Of a DNA stretch of 64,000 nt, positions 11,491-23,208 are shown piece after piece (the first letter of the stretch is position 1; the number at the start of each line of letters is the position of its first letter). The position numbers and the translations under genes were made by a program. The notes beneath the pieces are model-generated. The model was not told the DNA's origin. It did no database searches and saw nothing but the letters and a program-made list of their open reading frames with translations. Source of the stretch: Dicyema japonicum (lineage: Eukaryota > Dicyemida > Rhombozoa > Dicyemidae); contig RDEW01000002.1 of the NCBI GenBank assembly GCA_011109175.1, positions 1,837,925 through 1,901,924 of the forward strand, written 5' to 3'.

Positions 11491-12317
11491 ATTATTATAT
11501 TGAAGTCTCAAACGCTATTTTTGTGCAATTGAGGCACGTCATCCCCGTGGAGGAGAGTTCGTTGAGACTAGATCACGTTTCTGTGGACAGCCGCGAATCA
11601 CACTACCTGGGATACTAGATGCTGATCTCAGGTGAAATTCGGAAACATCTGGATGACTTGAGAGGGGTTACACATGACCGCGGAATGTTGAATCGCTTAG
11701 TTAGTTTGATAGTTTCTAACGCCGCGGGGGTGAAACTATAACTATTGTGGTTTTACGTATCTTGCGTTAATGATGCAGTCCGACGCCGTTTTGGGGAAAC
11801 CCAAACTGCGGAGAATACTTTTGGGGAGATTTTATAGTAATAGTGAAATTTAATTTTAGTGATGAACCCCCAAATGGGGGAAATTAATAATGAAACACTG
11901 ACATTTGATTAAAAGCTTATTCAGTTTTGTAAGTAACGTCACAATTTTTTATTTTTAAATTTGTCTTAGAAAGTTTAGAAGGGATATGAGCAGGAAGTTA
12001 AATCAAAATGAAAAAAATGCATTTATTTGTGAGAAATATGGCATCTCTAAAGCGAGTCTGGTTGAGGTGGTAACGACGTCTCATTGCACTATGTCTTATT
12101 CGTATTCCTTACCGACTTCTCCGTTCACTCTGGAACAGAGGACTTGAACAACCTTACAAGAAGCACCAACTAGCATGCGATCCAACAAAATACAACAGGA
12201 GACAAAAACGACCGTACAATTTACAAAACTGTTTGGCAAATTCCAGCTTTTTTACCCTCTTATTGGTCTGTCGGCATTATGGTCTCGGATTTGCAGATCA
12301 TCAGGACCTGATTAACT

Positions 12318-13235
12318 GTGTTACAAGAGTGTGCGCAGCATCTGACCGTGTCGCAGTGCTGTAAATTAAATGCGGAGATAAAATCAACTCAGTCATTTCC
12401 ATCCACACAATATCCCAGCAGAACTTTTAAAACATGCCCCGGAGGAGCTAGTCAAAATGATCACCAATGTTTGCAATCGGTCTCTCTGAGAAGACAATAC
12501 ATTGGAACTGGGAAAAAAGTGGCTAATACCACCACAAAAACCAGGGAAAGCTAAAGGTCCCCTTTGCAACCTTAGACCAATAATTCTACTAACTTCCACA
12601 CTTAAAACCGACAAAACTGAGTTTACAACGCTTGCATGTACTGATCGGACGAGTCATAGAGAAGCAAAAGAAGTCTGGTTCGCTTCTAGGAGCTCTGAAG
12701 ATGTTACTCGTTGGAAGAGCCTCGCTATGAGTGCACTGAAAAAAATATCGTCAATATGGAGCCACAAGAAGAGGATAGGACTAAACACCAGGATATAATA
12801 CAAAGCTTTTGTAATCCCGGTTCTACAACTCTGGGACTTGAAGAATCCATAAACGGGAAATGGACCGTATTGACTCCTTCCACAGAGCTCAGGTCAGATC
12901 GGTAATCAAGATCAACTGGCCTATGAAGATCTCAAATGCAAACCTTCATAATAAATGCAAATCCGGCGTGCTGTTAGATGATATTTTCAAGATGGAGCCT
13001 CTTTGGCCGTGTTACGTCTAAATGACCAGGTCCCCGCAAATGTCGCAATGGACTACTACTCCGCACACACAGGAGTCGGCCAAGAACGACACTTCCGTCT
13101 ATCTTGAATGAAGACCTATCGGCGTACGATCTGGACTACCTAAGAAAACTCGCGCGCAACAGAGGATCATGGTGGAGGCTGACGGAGAGAATGATTCGGA
13201 ATACAGCACAAGGGAACCTTAACTAATTTATGTTT
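12318..13235 (+). pseudogene. LINE-A reverse transcriptase fragment
   Basis: Broken plus-strand frames match the LINE-A element at 18.3-21.3 kb: IPAELLKHAPEELVKM, GKKWLIPPQKPGK, LRPIILLTSTLK, and the C-terminal LRKLARNRGSWWRLTERM. The YADD region is missing, so the copy is internally deleted. Confidence 0.7.
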
Positions 13236-13249
13236 TCTCGGGAGTGCTT

Positions 13250-13625
13250 TTTAATAATAGTCCGACTGAGAAGGGAAGAAATCCAATGTGAAGACTGCTA
13301 TATGTCAAATTGGGTAAATGAGCACCAATTAAATACGGAAGTTTATGAATGTTTTCGTTCTCTGAGGTTTAAAAATTTCCCGATCAATGGACCACATTAA
13401 AACTTATTGTTTGTAAAATTGATAGTAGGCATCTCAATATTGGTTTCACCGATTTAAAAAAAAAATTTGATACAAAATTCAAAACCTTCAACACAAAACT
13501 TGTCTACTTGTGTCCAACATTCAAACATCGACTAATATTCCAAAAATACGACTTCTTTAATACAGATATATCACCAAGGGATAAGCGTTTAAAAATCATT
13601 TTTTGTATGATAACATTATAAAAAT
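13250..13625 (+). other. Unidentified coding-like stretch
   Basis: Two clean plus-strand segments: one reading EEIQCEDCYMSNWVNEHQLN and FRSLRFKNFPINGPH, then after a stop one reading DLKKKFDTKFKTFNTKLVYL and IFQKYDFFNTDISPRDKRLK. They look protein-coding in composition and could be exons or a decayed transposon ORF. I do not recognise the family. Confidence 0.3.
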
Positions 13626-13782
13626 CCTGTAGTTCAAATAGATGAAGTTACAAAAGGGATCACAATGTGCAATATCATGTTCAAAAATGGCCGGGAAAAA
13701 ATAAATCAGAATACGGATTGGAACACAACCTTCAGACCCAGTGTCACCAGAAGACCAATTTAAAGTAGATATTGTACATTAA

Positions 13783-15758
13783 CTATGACAAAAGAACAAA
13801 ATAGCATTCTAAAAACATGTGAAAAAGTGCAATCTTAAAATAATTTACAATAGAAAGAGAACAAATCAATAAAAATTTTAAAAATCCCCCACGCAATTTA
13901 ATGCACTCCACACATTTTGCCATTCTTTTACAATTATTGGAAGAATCATGATGCTTCTCACAACGATTACTTCTACCACGTTCATTCACTTTATCATACT
14001 CCTTCTTAACATCACTATGCTCCCTCTTCATTCGTTTGTGATCCCTTCTTTCATATTTACTATGAGACTCCTCTTTATTGCTCTTCTCATGTCTTCTATC
14101 ACTACGACGATCCCCCTTATGTCTTTCACTACGATCTTCCACTTCACTGGTACGATGATGACGTCTCCCATGACCCCTGTCCTTGCTTCCACGTGAGGAG
14201 CGCCTCAACTCCTCACTCGAGTCTCGTCTGCGATCTCTCCTCCCACGGCGAGTATCCCTCTCCCTCTGTCCACCATTGCCAGACCCATGAATCGATTTTT
14301 CGTGCCTTCTCCCGTGTTTACGTCGAGAATCCTCACTGGGGGATCTCCTAGACCGCTTATAATCCGCATATTCCTCAGACGAATCCCTTTTACATACTTC
14401 ACTGATATGCTTTAAATCAGGCTTAACATCCTCACACATATGAGGGGACTCAGCCTCTTGTTTAATCACCTCCTTCTTAACACCATCCTCAGACTCTGAG
14501 TCGTTGAATATAAAGTCATCGTTCCTAGGATATATGGGACTCATACTTGTATCTCTCATGTTTCGTATTCAACGTGAACTCTTCTGAAAGGGCCAACAAC
14601 TCCTTCTCTCGAGCCTTCAGGTCCATTGATGGGTTCGGCATCTCCAATCCCCCCTTCGTCTCCTTCCAGCTATTCACCAGCTTGCTCACTGACTGAGAAA
14701 AGTCCACGTGGATCCTTCTGTCGTCAATTAGCACATTGTCCATCTTAAAGTATGCCTCCTCACACGACGATACCTCATATCAGCACACAAACTACATTCT
14801 CGAACTCAATGAAGGCGTACTGCAACGACTCACGTGTCCGCCAGTCCCGAATGACTTCACAACTAGACTCCCCCACCAAAATACCTGAGAATCTTCCCAA
14901 ATCTGGAAAACACGATCTCCAGATCCTCATCACTGGTTAGAGGTTCAGCTTACAAATGAAGAGAATGTTCTCCGGTGGTTTTGCGTCGGAGGATGGGAGG
15001 TCCCCTACCATGGTCAGTCTCCGCGTTAATCTTCCCCTCATGCTCCTCCGTTTGTCGTTCAAGCTCTTCGCTGTAAGTTCTGCGGGAGTGTCAATGTCCT
15101 CATTGTACGAATCCTCCCAGTTTCCACCGAGAGGCCTCATTCTCGACGGGTGAATTTGAGGGTAAACGAGCCCAGGTAAATCATCGAAGGGGTCCTCAGT
15201 CACCCACGTGTGAAGAATTCTGACATCTCTGTAGGGAACTCCGTCGTCCCCCAGTCATTGTGTCGTTCAAGAGGCTCAGAGTTGGAAAGTCCTCTTCCAC
15301 CACGGATCCGAAAACTGAGTGTCGCCCATCCAAGGAGTCGAGGGAACTGGCCAGGGTTAAACATAAATTGGGATCCGTGATAATTATTTCCGTTGTTTGT
15401 CATAGAAAGCAGTCCTTGCCTGCTGTGCTTAATTTTTGGGCTCTTGTTCTGCCTCAAAGTACTTTTCCTGCGGGACCGTAGAGAGTTCTACATATGTTAT
15501 TTACGAGTACGTGAATATTGACTGTCCCCAGAGCCAGTGCGGTCGGATCTCCAGTTTGAGCCACAAAATTTTCGCTAATTGTTGTAATTACGGGTACTTT
15601 TATTGAGTGGAAGAGGCAGAAGTTGTAGTACTTCATTTTGCAAAGTTTAAGGAAATTAAGGCAACCTGTTGGATTAATAGACAATACAGCGTGGGCGTTC
15701 GTCAGTGAACAGGACTACTCGTAAATCACCAATGGATGTTGCTTATAGTGACCGACAT
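13783..15758 (-). CDS. PPIL4: Peptidyl-prolyl isomerase-like 4 (cyclophilin + RRM)
   Basis: Nuclear cyclophilin with an RNA-recognition motif, associated with spliceosomes. Conserved blocks in order: [99 protein letters not shown] (RRM beta 1), YAFIEFEN and [21 protein letters not shown] long Arg/Ser/Glu/Lys-rich tail follows, as in the animal protein. Five introns of 22-23 nt fit the homology, for example after RPR and before CEVIRDW. At least five single-base frameshifts also interrupt the frame, mostly in T, G or C runs. Either the assembly has indels or the locus is decaying. The retained introns exclude a processed copy. The exact C-terminus is uncertain. Confidence 0.82.
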
Positions 15759-15759
15759 G

Positions 15760-16328
15760 ACCAACCACAACAAACAGTATTTAAAATAATTATTTTTTTT
15801 AAGAAAAAGTAATTAACCATTTTGGTATTTTTAGTTTTTTACATTTACCATACATACAGGTGAATTGACCAATTGACCACTGGGGCATAATATACTACTC
15901 GACTCTACTCGATCAACTTTTCCGGGTTATTCCAAGAAAAGGAAATACGCTGTTCCTTTTTTTCAGAATCGTTCTGTTAAAGTACAGATCAATTGTGATT
16001 TATGGGTCACCCGTCCAGGACAGCAAATATTCTTGAATGAATTTTCTTTCGTTAGAATCCTATTCGTTTTGAGGATTTATGGAAGGGTCTCAACAATTTG
16101 GTTGTTTGTTTGAAGTTCATCTGCCTCTCGTTGTTCCAGTTAGAAATGATTTATTCCACTAAGATGTCTTACAGATTAAGGCGGTCGAAAGTAGTTGAGA
16201 AGAAGACGCCACTCTTTTGAGAAAACTCTACTATAATTTAAGGATATGTCCCCGTTTTTTTAGGAAATTTTGAAGGAGATTGATCTGTTTTTGTGATCTA
16301 TCATGACGTCTAGTATTCACCAGCCGCT
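15760..16328. other. Intergenic, no supported gene
   Basis: AT-rich flank upstream of PPIL4. No open frame with recognisable content on either strand. Confidence 0.4.
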
Positions 16329-16329
16329 A

Positions 16330-16690
16330 GTTTGACCAATGGTGGGTCGTTTTCCTATCAAAAGTGCATTCTAATGAGAAATATCCACCTTTCCATGTTT
16401 CTCCGATCCTCAATGGTCCGATCAAACGAGCTTTTCTGCATCAAGCCACCCAAAGAGGTCCCCACAGTACATCACAACCTAACATTGATCACAACTCCTA
16501 CAATCATATTAACCAATGACCCTTTTATAATGTTGGAGGTACCATAGGAAAGCCCATATAATACCTTTGTCCTCAGATTCAAGGAACAAGTCGGATTGAA
16601 AACAGTCCCGCACAGGTTGGCTCAGGTTTATGAGCAGACTGGGAATAATCGAGCTTTTCGAAGGCTAAAACAGAAAATTCAGCAAAGAAA
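16330..16690 (-). pseudogene. Duplicated TIMELESS fragment
   Basis: Read on the minus strand, about 330 bp match 26130-26440 of the TIMELESS gene, including the intron with TTATTCCCAG and the exon reading LINLSQPVRDCF. The intron is retained, so the copy arose from DNA, not mRNA. It lacks both ends of the gene and is inverted relative to it. At one place (GATCGGACC) it keeps frame where the main gene (GATCGACC) has lost a base. Confidence 0.8.
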
Positions 16691-16828
16691 TCCTAAATTC
16701 TCAACATTTTCACTAAAATGTGTCAGTTTCAATTAGAGAATCAAGATTATGTCACAAATAGCACATAATCAATGTAAAACGATAATAAATCATAATTAAA
16801 GGCAAATATCGGACACAAGACATTAATA

Positions 16829-17484
16829 ATGAGTAGTAGAGTAATTTATTATTTTATTGAAGCAGAAGACTGCGGCGAGCAAGAGCGATAAAAGTAAGCG
16901 TACAACGGTCCCCAGAATATTCTGTCAATCCTCTCGCAGCCACAAATCCAGGAATTTAAAGAAGTGACCTTTTTCTTCATCTCAGGCTTTCGCTATAATT
17001 GACCACAATAATGACGGGACCATCGACATCTCTGATTTGAAACGAACCTATGAATCATTAGGTGGTCCTCAGTTTCTATTAAGGCTTTACTCCTGATGAA
17101 ATTCGATTGAAGGAGATGCTGAACGAGGCAAAAAGTCCAATCAATCTCCCAGTCTTTCTAAGCCTATTTGGGGACAAAATGGCTTGGTATTTGCTTTAAC
17201 TAAGAAATGAGGTGCTGATTCCGATCAGTCAGTCATCAAATCCTTCAGAATGTTCGACAAGGATGGATCTGGGCACATTCACGAGGAATAGTAATTTTGT
17301 AATAATTTTAGTTTAAAAGACATCCTCACAAAATATGGGGGATAATTTGTCCGATAAGGAGGTTTTCAAATATAAGTATGAGTAGTTGAAGGAGATGTGG
17401 AAGGACGTCCGCTTGAATGATGATAACCAATTTGACTATGTGGCCTACACAAAACTATATCAAAAAGGGGGAGGACGAAAATAA
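16829..17484 (+). CDS. Myosin regulatory light chain
   Basis: EF-hand light chain that wraps the myosin II neck and normally switches its activity. The start MSSRKTA is the conserved N-terminus of the non-muscle/sqh type. Then come QPQIQEFKEAFAIIDHNNDG (first EF hand), LKRTYESLGFTPDEI, SPINLPVFLSLFGDKM, SFRMFDKDGSGHIHEEYLKD (a second, canonical loop) and FDYVAYTKLYQKGG at the C-terminus. Seven introns: 16841-16865, 16894-16915, 16964-16985, 17062-17083, 17187-17211, 17291-17311 and 17362-17385 (21-25 nt). One-base phase conflicts occur near 16893 (A run), 17186 and 17337 (G run). The usual RATSNVF phosphorylation motif is replaced by KSDKNILSIL. Confidence 0.88.
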
Positions 17485-17914
17485 CTGATTAAATGGGCTA
17501 ATATTCACTAACTATTAAATTATAAACATTTACGAAGAATTGAGTTCAAGAGCCAATCCTTTACTCCCTCCCATACAAGGGCGTGCCTAGAGGGGGCCTT
17601 GGGGCAACCACCAGGAGCAGCAGATACAAGCCATATAGTTCACGCTATTAAGCTATACACTCTCTATGTTTTTTGATCAGACAAGATCGACTGCTAGCGA
17701 TCAGCTGTCTAAGACAGTGGTGAAGACTTCGACTACTCGATTGGTAGTTGTGAACGTTCTTTTTCAAAGTTAAACAGATACAAACATATTTGAGGGCTTC
17801 GATGTCAAATCAGCATTGATTTATTTAGTCCCGATTTTTTTAAGATAATTATAAGGGCATCATTATCATACACTCGCCCCGGGCAGCAGAAAGCTTTGGT
17901 ACGTCCCTGGTCTC

Positions 17915-18094
17915 ATGTCTACCAGACGTCCACAACGTAGTGTGGCGAAATCAAGGCCTCTCAAATCTCAGCATAACTCTCCGACCAGAAAAATCCCTAC
18001 TCCCAGGATAACAAAATTGAGAGAGGAAAGATACAGAATCAATAAACTCAGATTATCTAGCATCACTTACAGCACTAACACCTACTATCCATAA
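17915..18094 (+). CDS. Small basic ORF, possible first exon
   Basis: A 59-residue frame, too short for ordinary ORF filters, starting MSTRRPQRSVAKSRPL and containing ITKLREERYRINKLRL. It is rich in Arg, Ser and Thr. It may be a single short gene, an exon whose neighbours I cannot place, or retroelement ORF1 debris. The surrounding 17.5-18.3 kb has no other recognisable gene. Confidence 0.25.
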   Translation: MSTRRPQRSVAKSRPLKSQHNSPTRKIPTPRITKLREERYRINKLRLSSITYSTNTYYP

Positions 18095-18299
18095 TCAAAC
18101 GAATCAATAAGACTGCAAAGCTGAATGGTTACAGATCCACATGCTAGCATATCGATTCAGTGACAAATTAATCTAACGATTTGGTTTGCCAAAATGAGTT
18201 AATGGGTTGACCTCACTAACATCTAGGAGGCTAGCTCTCGTCGAGCGTCCAGTTGAGAGTGATAGCATCGCTACAAGTAACTAGTCCCACAAAAAATAA

Positions 18300-21200
18300 G
18301 CAATCGCATAATTATTATTTATTTAAGCACTTCACAAGAGCCATACTAATTATAGCCCCGCATGTGCAGCAAAAGAAACAAGGTTAGATGTCATCCTTTT
18401 CCATGCTCCCCTGTTCCTAGCCAAGGCTCTCATGCTGTCCAGGTCGTCGGCATTTGTTAGGTTTTTTTTATACTGACCAGGTCTTTTTGTAAGACTATTG
18501 GCAGTGTTGTTCTTGGTCTTCCCGATAGCGGCCTTCTTCACTAACATAGTATGTTTCCATAGATATGTTCGGTGGGGAAGTTAATTCCATCCTCAGCACG
18601 TGTCCGAAGAGCCTCCATCGGGATTCCAGTACTTCTAAGCTGATAGGTCTAGTGCTGCATCTCTTATATAAAGCATTCCTAGATATTCTCGTAGGCCAAG
18701 TAGTTCCTGTTATTTTTCTCAGTTGACCTCTGTGGAACGAGTCTAGTTTTTTCATATCCGCTGATGAGGTCGCCCAAGTTCCAGCGTTATATAAAAGTAC
18801 GGGTTTTATGAATGAGTCGTATAGTAGGATTCTCATTTTTGTGTCGATGCCTTTTTGATTGAGCCATAAATTCTTCAGTTTATATAACGCAGCATTGGCT
18901 AGAGTTTTCCTACGTAAAATATCTTCGCTATCTCCCATAAGTGAACCGAGTTTCTTTACTTGTCGCCACTTCTCTTCTAGGACGTTACTCATCCTTCTTA
19001 TCTCTGTGAGTTCTGTTTTTCTCTGTTCACAGTAAGAAACCATTTCCCTAGTACATCTGGTGCTTTTTCTAATAGGTTTTCCAGGACCTCTTTGTCTTCA
19101 GAAATTAGGTCTACATCGTCCGCGTAGATTACTTCTTCCGTCTTTCCTTGGTATGACGGTCTAAGTTCCCTCATAGCGGCTTCCAAATAAATTGTGAATA
19201 GTAGAGGAGAAAGAGAGTCTCCTTGTGGAGTGCCCGTATTTGTTTCAAATTTTCTTGAATAGGTTTTTCCGACTCTCACAAGGAGCTCAGTGTTAGAAAG
19301 TAGAATTCGGATCATCCTTAGACTCGATTCATCAAGAAATCCGCCCAGTACCCCCATTAATTTGTTCCTGTTAACCGTATCAAAAGCTCTTGATAGGTCA
19401 ATTCCCAAAATATTGGTGGCGTTACGGTATCTTTGATATGTTGCACACCTCCATCTGTGACTCCAGACCGCATCAGCTGTGGATCTCCCTTCTCGAAAAC
19501 CACTTTGACTATCTGGTAGGTATTTGTAAGCAGGTCCTTTTATTCGTTCAAGCACAATGTTTGCCAAGACTTTGCGTAATGAATTTAGTAGTATGATGGG
19601 TCGCAAATTTTCGAGCGGTCCTCTGTTTTTGTTAGTTTTTTGTATGGGGATTAGTAGTCCCGTACCCAGAGGTAGAGTTGAGTTAGTTGAAAACATTTCA
19701 TTTAGTAGTGTAGCGATTTTTTCAAAAAGGAGGTCAGGGCCGTATTTCAGTAGTTCTGGGTTTATCGCATCTGGTCCGGGGCTTCTGTTATTCTTGAGTT
19801 TTCGGCAGGCCGTTTTGATTTCCTCGGCCGTGATTGGTATCTTAAGGGGTCTTGGCCTTCCATCAAATGGGTGGATTTCTATGGTTTTGATGTTGAAAAG
19901 CTTCTCAAAGTGAGCCGCGATGGCTTCAGTTTGTTCTTTGGTGTTCAGTATCAGCTTACCGTTCTCGTCTTTTATGGTTAGTCGACTTCGGTTTGTTCGC
20001 CGCAGCAAACGGGCAGCGACGTACACCTGTGCGTTGTCTTTCACTTTGTTTACTTCTTCTATACAGGAGGCTATTTCTTCTATGAAAAGCTTCTTGTTCA
20101 GACCCTTTATTTTTCTTCTGACACGTTGTCTTTCGCCTTGAAGGGCTTTTATCGCATTAGTGTCAGTGGCATTTGATTTTCTCATATTTATTTCTTTTAG
20201 ACTTTTCGCAAGCTCAGGAACATCTGGATGAATAGCCTTCAGGTGCATTTTACTATTCTCCCTTTTGCCAAGACATGCTTCAGCAGCTTCGTTGATGGTG
20301 TCCTTTGTGCGTTTCCAGGCGTCTTCTAGCGTGGTATCCACCAATACGTCCTGCAAATTAGTCTGAATGTATTGTTGATATCTCTCAGTATCTCCGGTTG
20401 AGAAATCAGCCTTTCAGTCGCGTAGTCGCCTCTGATTTTTCTCAAATTCGTGATTTTTTGCATTCCTGTATTTAGTGGCATTTTTTTCAGGGTGAAGGTC
20501 GCAATAACCATCTTGTGGTCGCTGACAGTCGTCGACCTTCATATGAACGTGCGTTTACTAGAAGGTGTTTGTCTTTAGCCCGGCATATGACATAATCGAT
20601 TTGGTTGTATATTGGGACCAGCTTTCCTTCTGAGTTCCTTCGCTTCCCCATCCACGTAGTTTTGTGGCAGGCAGGATGCGTAAATGCAGTATTGCATAGG
20701 AAAAGGTTGTTTGCCATACAAAAGTGACCAAGTATTGTCCCGGGTAAATTTCTTATTCCACGTCCATGTTCTCCCAAGAAAACATCATCCGGGTTATTCT
20801 TCATCCCGACTTTTGCATTCAAATCACCAGCAATGAGTATTAGTGATGACGACTCATATTCGTTGTACGTCCGTAACAGTGTTGAATAGAAGTCGTCTAG
20901 TTCTGTCGGATCTTTCGCTACTCTCCCGCAGTGTGGCGCATAAACATTTACAATTGTCAGAAAGCTCTTCGAAGGAGGTAAGTCGTTTAGCCGGATTTGT
21001 ATAACACAGATCCTGTCATTCACACTCCATATACGGTGGACTGCACTTGTCAGCTTTGAGTGGATGGCAAATCCAAGTCCATAATGTCTTGAGTCGCTCG
21101 GCTGACATATAATTCGATATTCGCCAAAGTTTTCATCAAGGCTACAAGTGACTTTCGTCTCTTGTAGACACCCAATAGAAACGTCGTATCTCTCCAGGTC

Positions 21201-21345
21201 ATCACAGAGAATCTTCCTCGACCAGGTCGTAGATAAGCCTCTAGCATTGAACGTAAGGACTTTTAGACGAGATGCATCCCTTTGTATCCATTGCCTTTTA
21301 GACATTTTCCTCAATTGCGATCCAATCAAGAAACGAGGCACGTCA
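18300..21345 (-). mobile_element. LINE-A, nearly complete APE-type non-LTR retrotransposon
   Basis: Single polyprotein with N-terminal APE endonuclease and reverse transcriptase, which copies its own RNA at nicked target DNA. Endonuclease: TFNARGLSTTW, GCLQETKV, GDLNAKVG, QIDYVICRAKD and SDHKMV. Reverse transcriptase: LRPIILLNSL, QSGFREGRSTADAVWSHRW, LGIDLSRAFDTVNRNKLMG, TGTPQGDSLSPLLFTIYL and the catalytic YADDVDLISED. The C-terminal segment has LFGHVLRM, GRPRTTLP and LARNRGAWKRM. Five one-base frameshifts break it, mostly beside A or GA runs (for example near 19030 and 18462); otherwise every motif is intact. The 3' tail is AT-rich (AATAAATAATAATTATG). No separate ORF1 found. RTE-like, clade not settled. 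Confidence 0.88.
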
Positions 21346-21523
21346 CCACCTCACCATCGCATAATAAACAGGATTAATTTTAAATTTTCTCATTTTTAAA
21401 GTAAAAATTTATAATTAAAATTTACGAATTAATTTTAACAAAATTAAAAACAATTTAAAAATATAAAATTTTGAATAGCAACTGAATTGGGGAAATGATA
21501 CGTAGAAAAATAAAGTTAGAACC

Positions 21524-22395
21524 ATGTGGGCTAGTGACAGTGGTGATGGCTTATTCCATAATGATCTTTTCAGAATATGCCACGTGTGCGATCTGATTCC
21601 GGCAATAATCCAAAATACGTTTGTTTTTTCAATTATTAAGATTCGGCCGAGTGTTGCTCTGTCTTTTATTTTCAGTCTTAATTCTGCTGTCGTTTTTCTT
21701 CCACTTTCTCAGCTTCGTGAGTGACCCCGGTGTGTTGACCAGCTCTATCCTTCCATAGATATCCAGACAAATCTCGATTTTTACGTGATCTTCATAAATT
21801 TATCACAGACTAAGCATGGCTGGAATTTATGTACCAAGTGCAACCTCTACCGGCCTCCACGTGCTCACCACTGCTCGGTTTGCAATGTCTGCATTTACGG
21901 AATGGATCATCACTGTCCGTGGTAACATCTCCGAGTCATAGCAGGATAAACAACTGTTGGGGCCTCAACAAGAAAATTTTATTCAATTCTGTTCTATATC
22001 TGTCTCACTTCCATGATGTCACTGACTATGATCATTGTGCTGTTTGTTCGAGAACCCGCATCCTTCCTGTCAGTGTCGTCTACCCACACGTAACACAGCT
22101 TGAGTCCATTTAGGGGAATAATCTTGGCACTTTTATTGATTTCAGCGGTTTTCTTTATGTTTGTGTTGTTTATTGTCATCGAACAGGTTGTGGGCGGCTG
22201 TAGTTTAGATTGTTTCGATATTCCGGGACAGCACGAGGATTGACCAAGTACAAACAGACCGATCAGATTCCTGTGGGTAGACGGCGGTCAAAACGTTCAG
22301 TGTTTAAGATGGTGATGGGACTGAGAGTGGTCGACTGGTTCTGTTCTAGTAAACAAGGAGCCACTTTGGAGGATTATTTGAATGACTGTTATTGA
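21524..22395 (+). CDS. DHHC palmitoyltransferase, ZDHHC3/7-like
   Basis: Membrane enzyme that transfers palmitate to protein cysteines. Joined exons read [13 protein letters not shown] (second membrane segment plus DPG-like motif), then the cysteine-rich core [34 protein letters not shown] and INNCWGLN, with the catalytic DHHC. Two further membrane segments follow ([38 protein letters not shown]). The end is a conserved cytosolic motif, [19 protein letters not shown]. Introns: 21922-21944 (23 nt, inside PW|INN), one of 24 nt before TKHGW, one of 24 nt before GIILAL and one of 22 nt after IEQ. One extra A near 21973 breaks the frame. The first exon and start ATG are uncertain. Confidence 0.82.
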
Positions 22396-22639
22396 TTGTG
22401 CAAGAATAAACTGCTTATGTGTCATTAAATCAATTTGTAATCAATAGACTGCATAAGTAGTTGTGAGTGACCTACTTTAGTGGACGACCCCTCTTAACTG
22501 TGTTAAGGTAACCTACATAACATTATTTAGAGTTCTTTACTCCGACAACCCTCCGTTTTTGCAGGGTGACTGGGAACAACCAGATGGAAGAGTATCTTCC
22601 CTTTCGAAGGATAAAAACTTTTGTCTGGGACTTCACCTG

Positions 22640-22885
22640 CACCGACACGTTTGCAACCTACTTCAGAGTGCCTCTAGAGGCTGTTCTGCTCCTGAGAGGT
22701 TAAAGCAAGCAAAGTACGTGGGTCCCACCCTATGATTTTTTTCAACTCGCCGTTGAGAGACGTCTGGTTCCCTTGCTCCTGCGAAACTGGAATTCTTGAG
22801 TCGTCTAAGGCATTGGATTTCTACACGATCAGGAGATACCCGTGAGCGCTGCTGGTTATTTGAGCGAATCTCGCTTTCCATCTGA
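22640..22885 (+). repeat. Repeat R2, plus-strand copy
   Basis: Reverse-oriented counterpart of 2040-2235, sharing GCAAAGTAC, GGAATTCTTGAGTCGTCTAA and GAGCGAATCTCGCT. Flanked on the right by a SINE. Confidence 0.6.
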
Positions 22886-22954
22886 GAGAGAATAACCACG
22901 CAGTCAGGGGGACCGTTTATGATCATTTGCTCACTTTTTTCCGTTATATATGGT

Positions 22955-23160
22955 TCATTACATAATTGTTGACAGTGAATATGGTTAGTGCTGTCGTTAG
23001 CTGTGTTCGATTCCCACACTGCTACCTACTGGTCTAAGGATTCCGTTCTGTGCCTTTTTCACATCCTAAGAAACGTCAAGTGCCTGGTGGGAATCCAAAA
23101 AGAATCTCTCTCTTCACTACTACATTGGAGTGAAACTTCTTTAAAAAGTGACTGCCACTT
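22955..23160 (+). repeat. tRNA-derived SINE copy
   Basis: Head ATGGTTAGTGCTGTCGTTAG with B-box GTTCGATTCCCAC, then GTCTAAGGATTCC. The body AAAGAATCTCTCTCTTCACT followed by TTGGAGTG resembles the bodies at 61950 and 47870. Truncated near the MULE insertion. Confidence 0.5.
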
Positions 23161-23208
23161 TCCTGCAACAAAATCAATATATGTGGTATTTTTTAGATAA
23201 AAAAATAA

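Noticed and set aside
13948-14196. Hydrophobic plus-strand ORF at 13948-14196
   Set aside because: It is the complement of the Arg/Ser/Glu-rich tail of PPIL4, and low-complexity complement explains the composition.
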